From: Hydractinia symbiolongicarpus
Taxonomy: Eukaryota; Cnidaria; Hydrozoa; Anthoathecata; Hydractiniidae
DNA length: 64,000 nt
Direction: 5' to 3'
Assembly (NCBI RefSeq): GCF_029227915.1
Contig: NC_079879.1
Location: 22,956,501-23,020,500 of the forward strand
Position numbers and translations under genes: made by a program
Notes under the pieces: model-generated
The model's database searches: none
The model's input: the letters and a program-made list of their open reading frames with translations, nothing else
What the model was told of the DNA's origin: nothing
In this document: positions 1 through 11,659 of the stretch, piece after piece
How the letters are laid out: each line of letters opens with the position of its first letter
Position numbering within the stretch: position 1 is the stretch's first letter

Positions 1-879
1 GAATGTTGATGTTGAAATGGACAAAAATGATCAGTGACCTAGATCCAAACTAATAGGAATTCATATCTTGATTCTGTTAACATTTTTAAAATTTTTTTAT
101 ATAGATATACAGTTGTATATCTTTCTACGTTGTTGTGACATGCTGTTGTAATTTATACAGCAACGCATGATACTTCATGAGTATATTTTATTGTACTTGT
201 ACCACGCTGTGTCAGATGCTTTGATAGTATCAAGAGTTTTGTTTTTACTGTGTAGTGTTTTGATAATGACTACTTCTTTTGTTCACATTTTTTTCCTAAA
301 CGAAAACGGTGTATCCGTCTTTGCATGACTCGTGTGTTAAACATTCATAGATGTCATAATTTTGTAATAACACCTTTTTATTTGAAATTTGAAGCTGAGA
401 TTTTATATTAGGTTTTTATAGTTACATTTGAAGTGAAACTATTTTCCACGAAAAAAAAAACTGTTACTCACAGTGGTAATATGTGTATTTAAATACTTCA
501 CCTGTCAATTTTTCGTGTTAGTAATTTTTGCCCAAGAAAAGGTTGCGAAGTAAATTATGGTAATTTCGCTATAATTTTACCAAGTTCGACTTTTTTGGCA
601 GCCGCTCGCCGTTGGACCAATCAGATTGCTAGAAAATGTAAATAACGTAATCCCTTTCCCTCAATCACATTCCCACATGATATTTGTTGAATGATTGAAC
701 GCAGCCATATTTGTTTATATTCTACTTTTCTTTTGTGCGCGCCAAAAGACTGGGGTAGAATTGACGATGTACACGCGCGCACGTAAAAAGTTTCTGCGCT
801 TGCGTACGCGCGCGCAAGTGCAGGTCGGCCTTTACTAGCATTTAAAGCGCTATTCCTTTAATATTCTAATATTATCCTT
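1..879. other. Intergenic, no gene seen
   Basis: AT-rich sequence without a credible reading frame. A short CpG-rich patch made of alternating CG/CA runs lies at about 770-825. No promoter or gene can be assigned. Confidence 0.5.
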
Positions 880-1010
880 CCCTTGATAATGCGGATGACT
901 CATTTGAGGGATAATAGCGTTACATCACAAAAATTTCTGGCGCATTTTCGGAAAATGCGTGGTGAGTTCAAGCGCATTTTCGCGTTTTTTGGGTGAAAAT
1001 GCGCTTGAAC
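880..1010 (+). repeat. Dispersed repeat copy A with terminal hairpin
   Basis: The stretch from 880 to about 985 matches 7350-7460 in the same orientation with only scattered differences. It ends in a perfect 15 bp inverted repeat (arms 966-980 and 996-1010, 15 nt loop) built on the motif TTCAAGCGCATTTT. A related motif recurs near 11960-12045. It is probably a short non-autonomous mobile element; its exact ends are not resolved. Confidence 0.6.
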
Positions 1011-1029
1011 GCACCATATATATCTCTCT

Positions 1030-2100
1030 AAAACAAATATAGCAACAACACATATTCAAACCTATTTCCGTGTGGAGGAATATTATCCTTGTTGAATTTA
1101 CGCCCGAGTTCTCTGATGAACAAGTGCGCGTCATATCCAGTTAAATTGTGAAAAGCTATCGGCACAAAACTCGATACCTCAAGTTGCAAAGATCGTGTGC
1201 AGCACCTCGTTGCAACCCCGTATAGTGGCAGTGGTCTCTGACTTTACGGTTTTCGGGATCACCAAATTGTTTCAAGCATATGTGACAGCTTTTTGCCGCT
1301 TCGTGCTCTCTCTTCAACACATCCGTCAACAATGTCACGGGCTGCTGTGGATAAAGCGAGTACAAACTCTTTATCTCAGCCTCCGGCGTGTCCACAAACC
1401 TCTCCACACAGTCCTTCCCGCGGTAAAGCCTCGGTGGATCGGGTACATCCCCATATGCAAACGTACTATATAAGCACCAGCTACATGAAGGCAACTCAAT
1501 GTACGAAGACCCGCGTGTCAGCTGGAGCTTGTGAAGGTCGATGTCCAGGTGCATAATGTGATCGATGGCTAAACCAGACTTTGGTAACGCGGGGGGCTTC
1601 ACTTGTGTCTTGAGGTGTGCGAAAATAGCCTGTAGCAGTTCCTCGATGTCGCTGCCCTGGAACACGTCTACCATCTTGCTATTGAATACCTTTTCAACTT
1701 TCACTTCGTGAGTAGCTCTGGCATCATCCCCACCGTCTAACGCTAGCACCACCTCTTCTTGCTTCTTCCACATTACCCATAGGTGTAGCTGAATTTTAGC
1801 TGCATTTAACGTACTTATCTGCTCTTCAATAAGGTTCTCTACTTGTGCTGTCACAAGCTCGATGTAACTATCAATATCCGTCTTACCACGGCCGTCCAAT
1901 CGAAAGCTCTTGTAAGCACCATTCATCGCCTGTTTGTGTTCAACAGGCTCAGTGCTTTCGGTAGACTCGGTGCTATGCCCTTCTCGTGCCTCCTCCTGAA
2001 TGTCATCATAAAGCGTTCGCGAAATTTGCTCCCTTGCCATGTTGTAATAATATATTTGATTTTCATACTTTCCTCCAAGACTAAAGTTTGTATATATCAA
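1030..2100 (-). pseudogene. Polinton-like B-family DNA polymerase, N-terminal relic with endonuclease VII-like motif
   Basis: The minus-strand frame 2100-1156 encodes 314 residues. The likely true start is the internal Met of MAREQIS. Near its C-terminus is a Cys/His cluster with the signatures CHICLKQF and DHCHYTG followed by a further Cys, the recombination-endonuclease-VII-like module found upstream of the polymerase domain in many cnidarian Polinton/Maverick-type PolB proteins. The frame then breaks. A shifted frame at about 1150-1060 continues with a segment of the type seen before the exonuclease domain (FHNLTGYDAHLFIREL). Exonuclease motifs II/III and the palm are absent, so it is a truncated, frameshifted relic. 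The family call rests on remembered motif patterns and should be checked by profile search. Confidence 0.6.
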
Positions 2101-2333
2101 TTTCTAGATTTAGTATTATTAACTGAAGCATATCTGCATTTAAATATTTACAAGAATTGTACATCGTTTTCATTTTAATTCATCTTGTTGTTGTTTTTTG
2201 GAATGTGCTGTATGTACACTAGCCAGATGGTAGATGCTTACTCAGCTTTTTGGTTTTCGTTTCCCTCGCATCTTCTACCGGGATTAGCAGGCTCTTAAAG
2301 TAATATAAAAGAAATATCACCGACGCGTGCAAG

Positions 2334-3475
2334 ATGGAGGTAACATCGAACGAATCCACAGACAGTATTAACATCGAAAAACTTATAGACAATCTTGAAA
2401 AGAATCCAATGGACTTCACTGAACAAAGTATGTCACCCACTTTAGTTAATACAGCAAATTTCATCAGCTCGACTGACAAAATAATTAACAAAAAGTTGTT
2501 GGAATCAGAAAAACGAGAACTGAAGCTTGAAATTCTAAAAGACGTGTGTGAAATCATTAACGGTAAGAATGAAGTTCTTATTGATCACGTATTGAAGGAA
2601 ATTCAATTTCTGAGGGAGCAGTTGAGTTCTAAGGACGAAATCCTGCGATTGTTCTTAAAAAATACTGATGAAAATTATATCACAAAAAATGCACAGACGC
2701 CTTCACAGAATAATATTACTGTGGCAACGGAGTCGAAAACTTTTAAAAATGTTAAACTCACAACTTATGATAATACAAAAGAAACGATTAACCAACCTTT
2801 AAGTGTCGATATCTCCACACAAAAGAAAGATAATGACCGGCCAACTCTCGTGAATTCAAATGATCAATTAGGTGATGCTAACATCACAACTCGAAAAAAA
2901 AATCAAAAAAATGTTAACGACGTCAAAAAAAGTACACACGACGAACACAGAAACCTTGATTTGAATATAACATCAAACGAAAGAAAACAGATTATTGTGG
3001 TAGGTGATTCAATCGTAAAACATATTCGACCATACGGAATATCAAAGTCAGACTCTGTTAGAATTCGTTGTCAGCTTGGTGCTACAACTGAAGATATTGT
3101 CGATCATGTTAAGCCATACTCACGAAAACTCTTCCGGATGCAATTATTATTCACCCTGGAACCAATGATATTACGAACGGGATTGGCACAGTAAAAAACC
3201 TGAAGAATGTTATCCGCACAATTCGCGAAATTGATAGAGATAAGAAAATAGAAATCCTTATTTCTGGAATCGTAAATAGATATGATGGCAACTATAATAA
3301 ACAAATTAGTGACACAAATCAAAGAATTGAAAGTCTATGTCAATCGAAAAACTTAATATTTATTGATAACAGCAATATGAAACAAGACTGTCTCAACCAA
3401 GGTAAACTTCACTTGAATAGTAGGGGTTTGGCTCGTTTGGCTTTAAACTTGGTTGATGGTCTAAACAGAATCTGA
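2334..3475 (+). pseudogene. LINE ORF1 with SGNH/GDSL esterase-like domain (frameshifted)
   Basis: The frame opens with an acidic, coiled-coil-like N-terminal half, then an esterase-like block starting IIVVGDSIVKHI (GDS nucleophile motif) at about 2990. A frameshift near 3140 moves the rest into another frame, where the GTND block and a final LHLNSRG block with the expected catalytic His are found before a stop at 3473-3475. Such esterase-like ORF1 proteins are typical of CR1 and related non-LTR retrotransposons. It lies directly upstream of the endonuclease/reverse transcriptase ORF on the same strand. The frameshift means this copy is not functional. Confidence 0.75.
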
Positions 3476-3502
3476 TTTTTACCCTCGTGTTAAGCACTTC
3501 AA

Positions 3503-6500
3503 ATGAAATTGAAAAAGAAGTGTTTGAAAACGGGGATGAAAATCAAATTACAAATTTTTTACACAATGATCACACTAACGATAGTTATGTGTCCTCATGG
3601 TGTTCTGAAATTTGCGAACAAAGTCATAACAACTCTGAGCCAGTGTTTTACAAGTTCCAATTCTATTCCCTGCGAGTTAAACGCTCATACGAGATTAAAT
3701 AACTTGTGCATTAAAAACCTTCATAGAGTAGCTATTGGGCATATAAATATCAACTCAATAAGAAACAAATTTGAGATGCTTTCTGCGACTGTAGATGGTA
3801 ATGTTGACATTTTGATGGTCTCAGAGTCTGAAATCGACAACTCTTTTCCCACAGCACAATTTTTTATCAATGGCTATACCAAACCATACAGGCTAGACCG
3901 AGACTGTTTCGGTGGCGGTATTCTGCTGTTTGTACGGCAAGATATTCCATCCCGACCCATTACCTGTAAATTTCAAAACCATGCAGAATACTTATTAGTG
4001 GAAATAAATCTGCGGAAACAAAAGTGGCTCCTCTGTTGCGTTTACAACCCTCATAAACAAAATTTGAAAAAACATTTGCAATATATTGAAGAGGAACTTG
4101 CTAAACATTCTGCTACTTATGACAATCTTCTTGTGATCGGTGATTTCAATGCTTAACCAAGCGAAATTCCACTTTCTGATTTTGCAAAAATGTATGGTTT
4201 GTATAACCTTGTAAAAGAGCCTACTTGTTTTAAAAGCCAATGCAACCCAACTTGCATCGACTTTATCCTTACTAACAAATCATCAACACACTAATGTTGT
4301 GGAAACAGGCTTATCTGACTTCCACAAGATGACTGTGACTTTTATGAAAACTAAATTTAAAAAGGGTAAACCGAACATACAACAATATAGGGACTACAAA
4401 AAATTTGACCATGAAACTTTCCGGGGGGGACCTTTTTAAATCGTTAAATGAAACCGATTTCTTAGGTATTGATCTTGAAGCATCTTTGAACAAAGTCATG
4501 AACACTCTTAATATACATGCTCCAAAGTAAACGAAATATTTGAGAACCAACCAAGCACCTTTTATGAATAAAGAGTTAAATAAGGCAATAATGACTAGAT
4601 CTAGACTAAGAAATAAATACTTAAAAAACAAAGGCGATGAAAATGAAACTGCTTTTAAAAAGCAAAGAAATAAATGTGTCAAACTAGTACAAAAAAGTAA
4701 AGAAACCTACTATAACAATTTAACAATTTAGAGTTTAAAAGTGTTACAGATAATAAAAAATTCTGGAACACAGTTAAACCTTGCTTTACTGAGAAAGTCA
4801 AAAACAAAGAGCTGATAACATTAGTTGAAAATGGAAAAACTATCACTGATGACCTTGAAATAGCATCGATTTTCAATGATTATTTTTGCAACCTTGTTCC
4901 CAATCTTAGAATCAAGCTAAATGAAAATCCACAAAATGATAATATTTTTAATGATAAATCTATTGAGACCTCGTTATCGAAATTTGCTAATCATCCAAGT
5001 GTTGTCAAAATCAAACAGTTTTATGGCGAGTCTGGTAAAAAGCTTTCTTTTAGACGAGTCAGCCTATCTGATGTTACAAAAAAAATTAAAGATTTGGATA
5101 AAAATAAAACTACACAGCAGTCTGACATTCCAACGAAAATAATACAGGAAAATTCTGACATTTTTGGAAATGTTTTGTGCAATAGCATAAATTATAACTA
5201 CCAATCCAATTTTCCAAAAAGCCTTAAGAACGCAGACGTCATTCCAGTTTTCAAAAAGGAGGACCGTACGGACAAGTCAGTATACTGCCTAATATCTCTA
5301 AGATATTCGAAAAATGCTTATACGAACAAATTGAAGCTTTTTTTCAACCTATTTTTAACAGGCAGCAGTGTGGTTTTCGGAGAGGTTTTAGTACGCAGCA
5401 ATGCCTTATAGCAATGATCGAAAAATGTAAAAAAAGCCTAGATAATAAAGGATCTTACGCAGCGTTATTGACAGACTTGTCTAAAGCTTTTGACTGTATA
5501 AATCACGATTTACTTATTGCTAAATTGCACGCTTATGGGTTTGACAAGGATGCCTTGAGATTAATACATAGCTATTTAACTGGCCGGAAATTAAGAGTTA
5601 AAATAAACAACTCATTTAGTACGTTACTGGACATCTTATTTGGTGTGCCACAAGGGTCTATTTTAGGCCCACTACTCTTCAACGTTTTCCTGATAGATTT
5701 ATTTCTGATAACGATTGAAACTGATATAGCTAGCTACGCAGATGACAACACCCCATATACGTATGGGTCTGATAAAAATCAAGTTGTAGAAGACCTTGAA
5801 AAAACAGCAAAAAGAATGTTTATATGGTTTGCTGAAAACGGTATGAAAGCCAATGAAGCAAAGAGCCATCTTCTTTCTAGCTTACCACTTGATACAAAAG
5901 CTGTCGTTGGAGACACGTACATTGAAAACAGTGACCAACAGAAACTGTTAGGGATAAAAATTGATCGGAAATTAAAATTTGATTTGCATGTAACGGACTT
6001 ATGTCAAAAAACCAGTCAAAAACTACATGCGTTAGCGCGTGTTGCACATTACATGGATACTCAAGAAAGAAGAGTTATTATGAAGGCTTTTGTTACCTCT
6101 CAATTCAGTTACTGTCCTTTGATATGGATGTTCCACAATAGAACACTGAATAACAGAATTAATAATCTGCATGTAAGAGCACTTCGAATAATCTATTGTG
6201 ACCATACATCAATATTTAAGGAACTGTTACATAGAGATAAATCAAAAACGATACACGAAAAAAATCTTTAAACACTAGCTATAGAAATATATAAAGCTAA
6301 AAACAAACTCTCACCTGATATAATAAGTGATATTTTTCTGTTCCGTAGTAGCACTTATAATTTGAGAAGTGAAAGAGAACTTTGCTATCGCACAGCAAAA
6401 ACGTCTACTTATGGCACTGAAACTATCTCAAATTTCGCGCCAAAATTGTGGCAGATGATACCATCAAATATAAAAACATCTGAAACGTTACAAGAGTTTA

Positions 6501-6583
6501 AGTCAAAAATTAAGAAATGGAATCCAGAAAGTTGTCCTTGTAGGTTGTGCAAACCGTATATTAATGGATTAGGTTTTATTTGA
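3503..6583 (+). pseudogene. CR1/jockey-type LINE ORF2: endonuclease plus reverse transcriptase, many frame breaks
   Basis: The N-terminal part (3503-4156) is an APE-type endonuclease with the VSESEID block and a GDFNA motif, cut by TAA at 4154. Further frame changes or stops lie near 4290, 4430, 4527, 4731, 5290-5411 and 6269. The reverse transcriptase is best preserved at 5414-6271, with AFDCINHDLL, GVPQGSILGPLLF and the YADD catalytic motif. The C-terminal tail (6362-6583) ends with a Cys-rich stretch (CPCRLCK). Domain order and motifs fit the CR1/jockey superfamily; the clade is uncertain. The number of breaks shows an old, dead insertion. A 5' promoter region and a defined 3' tail could not be delimited. 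Confidence 0.8.
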
Positions 6584-7083
6584 CAGGCAGACTTTTATTT
6601 AGTATTTATAGCATTTTGCGGGGTTTTTTTTTTCCCGAATTTTCTGGCATCCAACTTCCTTGCAATAGGATCTCAAAAATAAAAGCTATAGTCTAACCAT
6701 TCTTTATTTCAGGATGATGGTATGCAAAGCAAAGAAGTCAAATTAACTAAATTAATTGCCTTCTTCATTGACTTTAATTAGCGACTTTTCCCGAGAAGCT
6801 AGAATTTTTTTTTTTTTTTTTTTTTTTACACGTCAATGTAAAAGAAATTGTTAATAATAATAATAATAATAATATACAAAGGTATCCCTAACGCTCTGTA
6901 GTCGATCGGCAAGAATTTCGCGAGTTGCTGATAGTGGAGCTGTTATGGTGTTATAAATTTTACTGATTGCATTTTTGAACCAACTCATCCTGTTTATTAT
7001 ACATTTTTAAGCTCAATCGACGTTCTAGCGCAGTCATAGCTTTGAGTACTTTCCCCTACCCAATTGCGCAATAACTATTTTTT
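6584..7083. other. Gene-free spacer with T-tract and TAA microsatellite
   Basis: Holds a poly-T tract at about 6808-6828 and a short (TAA)n array near 6855-6873. No reading frame or splice pattern worth annotating. Confidence 0.5.
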
Positions 7084-7282
7084 TTGATGTCAGCACTATT
7101 CCCGTTAGCCGCTATTGCGCATGGTCAAGACCTTAAAAGGAAGCAATAAAGGCCTGGTTCCGTCAGTAAAACCGTGTTTGGTTGGTGGACAGATCTGTAC
7201 ACACCTTGGAGATCCGTAATAGCGTCACCAAGCCGTATTTTGTTGATGTCAGCATTATTCCCGCTAGTCGCTATTGCGCATG
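7084..7282 (+). repeat. 40 bp direct repeat pair
   Basis: 7084-7123 and 7243-7282 are near-identical 40 bp copies (motif TTGATGTCAGCA ... CGCTATTGCGCATG) 159 bp apart. A third partial copy (TTGATGTCAGCATA) follows at about 7294. It looks like a local tandem duplication with later divergence. Confidence 0.7.
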
Positions 7283-7349
7283 CGTTGGATTTTGTTGATG
7301 TCAGCATATTTTCGTGTGATGGTTACATGATTTGTGGAACCGGGGAATT

Positions 7350-7460
7350 CCCTTGATAATGCGGATGACTCATTTGAGGGATGATATCGTGACGTCACAA
7401 AAAATTTCCTGCGCATTCTCGGAAAATGCGTGTTGCGTTCAAGCGCATTTTCGCGTTTTT
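7350..7460 (+). repeat. Dispersed repeat copy B
   Basis: Same-orientation copy of 880-985, sharing the opening CCCTTGATAATGCGG and the AAGCGCATTTTCGCG core. The second hairpin arm seen in copy A is missing. Confidence 0.65.
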
Positions 7461-8125
7461 AGCACGGGTGGTTCGAAGCGGAATCTAAGAGTTAGCGCAT
7501 GCGCGGGTTTTTAACGACATCCGTGGAGGAATAATGGCGGCCGGCATCAAACTACGTAGTCAAAACAAACCAAGAGCAAGTTTAAATCTATTGTTATCCT
7601 CCCATCTAATATTCCAATAGATCTAATTTAGCCGTAAACGAACATGTGATAAGTCAACGAAGAGGCTCAGCGAAACATTTTTGTTGTAGTGGAGCTAGGT
7701 ACGAGGAACAAGACTACTCAAGTAGATGAAAGAAAAAATCAAGATTTTTGCTTATTTGCGTTACGTTGCTAACGTCAAGGTAATTAACTTGTTATTCAGA
7801 GTTTTCTAGGGCTGTAGAAAAGTTATTTTACATCAAGGACACATGGCCCTAAGAGAAAAATACAACTTTGAAGTGCTTTCAGTTTTTTTTAATCAGAAAA
7901 TGACTTTTGAAGTAGGCATATTTTTCACAGTTTCACGATAACTATCAAATACGTATGAAAGCTTCAATATCGTTTAACTAAGCCAATGTGGCATTACTGT
8001 GTTATAAATTTGCTAGAAACTGGTTAACACAAGGTTGGTTAACATAAAATATTTATATATATACATGCTAGGTAGGCTACAAAATACAGTCACATCCACT
8101 TAACAGCTAGTAGAAAATTCTGTCA
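7461..8125. other. Gene-free spacer downstream of the RAG1-like gene
   Basis: No coding potential seen. It contains one arm (7874-7889) of an inverted repeat whose partner lies at 11613-11628, on the far side of the RAG1-like gene. Confidence 0.45.
7874..7889 (+). repeat. Candidate left inverted repeat of the RAG1-like unit
   Basis: TGCTTTCAGTTTTTTT is present here and as its exact reverse complement at 11613-11628. The two sites flank the recombinase gene by about 240 bp and 200 bp. The T-tract weakens the statistics and no target-site duplication is evident, so this is only a candidate terminus. Confidence 0.35.
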
Positions 8126-11100
8126 CTACTCTTCCTCGCCTTTTGTAAATTTACGCTTTTTAGCTGCTGGCTTCAAGTCTTGAGCTTCTGGATTTGTTGT
8201 CAAAAGGTGCTGTTTCATAATGTATTTGAGCCTGTCAACTGGGTTTTTGATGTTTGAATAATTTATTCTCATACGATGCAAATCGTGGTGAATAGATTCT
8301 CCACCTTGTTCACCATAAAAACCTAAGCCCGTTCTCCACTTGTTTACAAAATCCAATACATGGTCTTCTAGTATGTGCAGCTTTGGACTGATGTATATTG
8401 AAGGCCAATTAACTCTTAAATAACACATGAACTGATTGATAGATGTCTCTAAAAGTTGGTTAAACAAATTTTATAAATTGACTTTTCTACTTTTAAGCAT
8501 TTCATAAAAATCAAACTTGCATATTTTACCTAAATTTGATAACATTTCTTGGGTCATAATACATGAAGAATTGAATATTGAGTGACACGAACCATACAGC
8601 TTGAACAGTTGTTCAAACTTCTTGCATGTTTCTTGACACTCCAGATATAAAACTTGATCATCACATTGATTCTGTACAATTTCAGGAATACGATCACATA
8701 AATACTTTATGTTGCCATCCTATAATATTGTCTACTGTTTGTTGTAAACCAATTTGTGAAATTATACTTATGCATAATACAATTTCATATTTTTCGTTTA
8801 CTTTATCTTGTTTCAATACAAATTGTATAGCATTGTATTGAAACAAGATAAAGTAAACGAAAATTTTTATAAATTGCAAAAATAAATCTAACCTTGAGCA
8901 TTTTATGACAATGGTTGCCAATAAAGCTTTTTCCGTGGTACGCCTGCCTCTCAACACCAAGCTCCTGCAGTGTATCGTCTAGGGATGATACGCAAGGACC
9001 AGATCCAATTTCCAATTGGTACTTTTCTTTGAATGCTTTTATGCTTCTATGTTTCTCCTTCAGTTCAAATTCTAAGTTATCCAACTCTGGTTTGTAGTTT
9101 TTTTCAAACTCATCCTTGGTAATTTGTTTAGATATAACCATCCAGTTCATATGTTCCTGCTGGTTATCATACTCGTCCTCCAATTCTTTTGACTCATTTT
9201 GTAAATTGCTAAATATATACATATATATATACATATATATATAGATATGTTATAAAGAAATGCAGCCCAAGATATGATTGGAAGTAGTATTAATAATAAT
9301 AAAAATCTAGTAAGGTGTACATACATTAAAATTCTCATATTTGCCATAAACTCTGCAAATTTAATATTAATTTCACCATCAGTAGTTTGAGCATGAATTG
9401 TGGCAATTCTTAAATCAACTTCTTGACAGTAGCTTTCCAAGTTGTTGAACATTTTTAAATATATCCCAAGTGTTAGGTGGAGCCCTGGTATAGCCACCTA
9501 TATAAAAAGTAATAAAAAATAGGTTTGCTGAATTTTCATAACATTGCACGAAGTACATTATACTTACTTGTTCTAGGGGGATGTTAAAGAAGCAATCATG
9601 TATCACATTTTGATAGTGTTTGGCGTTTTTCACTAACGATCCATTGTCACGAAATCGCTGCAGGTTTGTGTTCAAACTGTCCAAGCTACGTTTTGGAAAA
9701 GATCCACGAATAAATTTTGGGATGCAAAGTTGGTCAGTCTTTATGCTGCACCAGAGACAACAGTGACGGCCTGTAAAATTTAAAACACTAAGGTAATTTT
9801 ATAGATAGATTTTATTTTATATAAGACACATTGTATTATTGATATATAATATACACATAATTTTTTTAAGGAATCTGAAGTGATATGTGCCCAAAGAAGG
9901 AACTTTTGAAGCTATTTTTGTTTTTCCTTAATGTGAAATTTGATATTTATTTTAATTTAATAAAACATGTCATTACCATTTGCCCCACTAATTCCATACA
10001 TAGCACATAAATACTCGTAATCTCCATACATAAAGAGACGGATCTTCAAATTATTCCACTTCTGTTTTTGTAGAATCCTAATTTGTGGTTTAAATCTTTC
10101 TAAGCAGATTCTTAAATTTGTCACGGAATCCTTTGCCTCAAATATGCTGAAGATGGTCGTATTTTCTTTGCGATTAGGGTTTCTAATATTTGCCACTTGA
10201 TAGCTCATTTTGAAACTGTTATCACCATGGTCACCACCAATTTTAACATGTATTTCATCATCCGGTATAAATGAGTGATGAACTAATTGATTATTTTTAC
10301 TCAGTTCTGTTAACCGGTTTAATATATGACCTACAACATTGTAAAGGTATACCCAAGGCTTGGGATCTACAACAAGCTGCTTATTACTACTACTAAATTT
10401 TCGAGTTAGAGGAGCTAGCTCAGCAACAAGCCCTTTCCCTATCCACTTGTCTGCAACCTGTCTTGTTGTTTTTTCAGATGCAAGTTTGATGTCAAAAGTG
10501 GCAAGCCATCGGGAAATATTTCGCATAAGGTTCCATGGCAAATTCAAGGTGGCTTTCATGGCGGCAGCAGTCTCAGCTGGAATGGAGACATGATGGATTT
10601 CTGCGATTATTTGTTTTCGCTGCTCCTTGTCACATTTTTTCATGATCGCAGCTGTTTGTTTCACAAATGCATCATTTGAATTTCCTGAAATCATGTTGAT
10701 TATATTTTTAGCTGTTTTGCTCCGATCAGATAAGCTTCTTTTACTACTTTCATTTGATAACTTTCTTGGCATGCTGATCGGTGTAACCGTTATTGGCTAA
10801 AATAAAGAAATGTTTTTTATTTTTAGTCTTTGTTAGATATATAATATATATATATATAGTAGAAATATGAATAATTTTCAGGTAAATGCAGAAAAATATG
10901 TATATTCTAAATGTTTATTTATATACCTGTGGTCCTTTTGTAGCAAATTGAATTGTTTGATTCGGTAGTTTTGACTGTTTAATTTTGATACCAACCAAAT
11001 GTGTCATGCATTTTTCAATAATTGTCGGTACAGGCTTAGACGGACTTAGCTTTAAAATGTCGTTGGGTGTCATCAATTCTGGCTCAATGGTTTTTTTCGG

Positions 11101-11412
11101 CCTTCCACCTTTTTTAGATTTTATAGGCCGTCCCCCTTTAGATTTAATTTTCGAGAAATTTGATGCACTGCCTTCTTTCCATCTTACTGGGCATTTTGAT
11201 GTTTTTGTGCCCCGCAAATTACAATTTTGCATTGTGCAGTAACATTTATTACAAAATTTTGGTGGATGTATTTTGTTTACATCTTGCTCAAAGTCCTCCT
11301 GAAATGCTGACTGAAGGCCAGAAAGGTTTTCCTTTACAAGATAGGAAACTCTTCCATTCAAAATATTTCCACATATGCGACAAAGTTTGGTTAGATCTGT
11401 ATGTTCTGCCAT
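8126..11412 (-). CDS. RAG1/Transib-like recombinase (transposase) with RAG1-type N-terminal zinc region, 7 exons
   Basis: Exons on the minus strand: 10927-11412, 9977-10796, 9568-9770, 9325-9497, 8893-9208, 8530-8719, 8126-8448. All junctions are GT-AG and the sum is 837 codons with no internal stop (836 aa). Residues 11-57 carry CRICG and then IHPPKFCNKC, closely resembling the N-terminal region of vertebrate RAG1. A Lys-rich GGRP motif follows. The core has the RAG1/Transib order: first Asp in GGDHGDNS (351/354), second Asp in YGDYEYLCAMYG (421), zinc pair CLWC (440/443), zinc His pair HILEDH (754/759) and the final Glu in GEQGGES (776 or 780). Known members of the family cut and join DNA as DDE recombinases, in transposition or V(D)J recombination. 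Host gene or live transposon cannot be decided here. A CACTA/Chapaev-type relative is the main alternative. Confidence 0.72.
8791..8863. repeat. Perfect 31 bp hairpin in intron 5 of the RAG1-like gene
   Basis: Arms 8791-8821 and 8833-8863 are exact reverse complements over 31 bases, with an 11 nt loop. Perfect pairing implies a recent origin. It lies in the 173 bp intron between exons 5 and 6. Confidence 0.9.
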
Positions 11413-11612
11413 TCTATAGCTATAATTATTCTAAAAAATAATATTATGTAACCAGTTTAATCGTTGCCTTTCCAATTATATTTTTTAACTTAGTCAAAAG
11501 CTTTTTGCAAACATAAAGTTTCACATTTCATGACCATAAGCTTTTTTTCCTGTCTGTGCCACCATTTTAAAAATTTGAATTTTGTTCAACTTTGATGACA
11601 AATATTTTTCAG

Positions 11613-11628
11613 AAAAAAACTGAAAGCA
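11613..11628 (-). repeat. Candidate right inverted repeat of the RAG1-like unit
   Basis: Exact reverse complement of 7874-7889 (see that entry). It lies 201 bp upstream of the start codon of the recombinase gene. Confidence 0.35.
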
Positions 11629-11659
11629 GTATGGAACTTTAAAAAATAGAAAGTATAAT

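Noticed and set aside
1195-1556. Plus-strand frames of 87-92 codons
   Set aside because: They are antisense to the PolB relic and have no domain motifs.
7874-11628. RSS-like recombination signals (CACAGTG plus nonamer) next to the RAG1-like gene
   Set aside because: No convincing heptamer/nonamer pair was found on either side by eye, so none is annotated.
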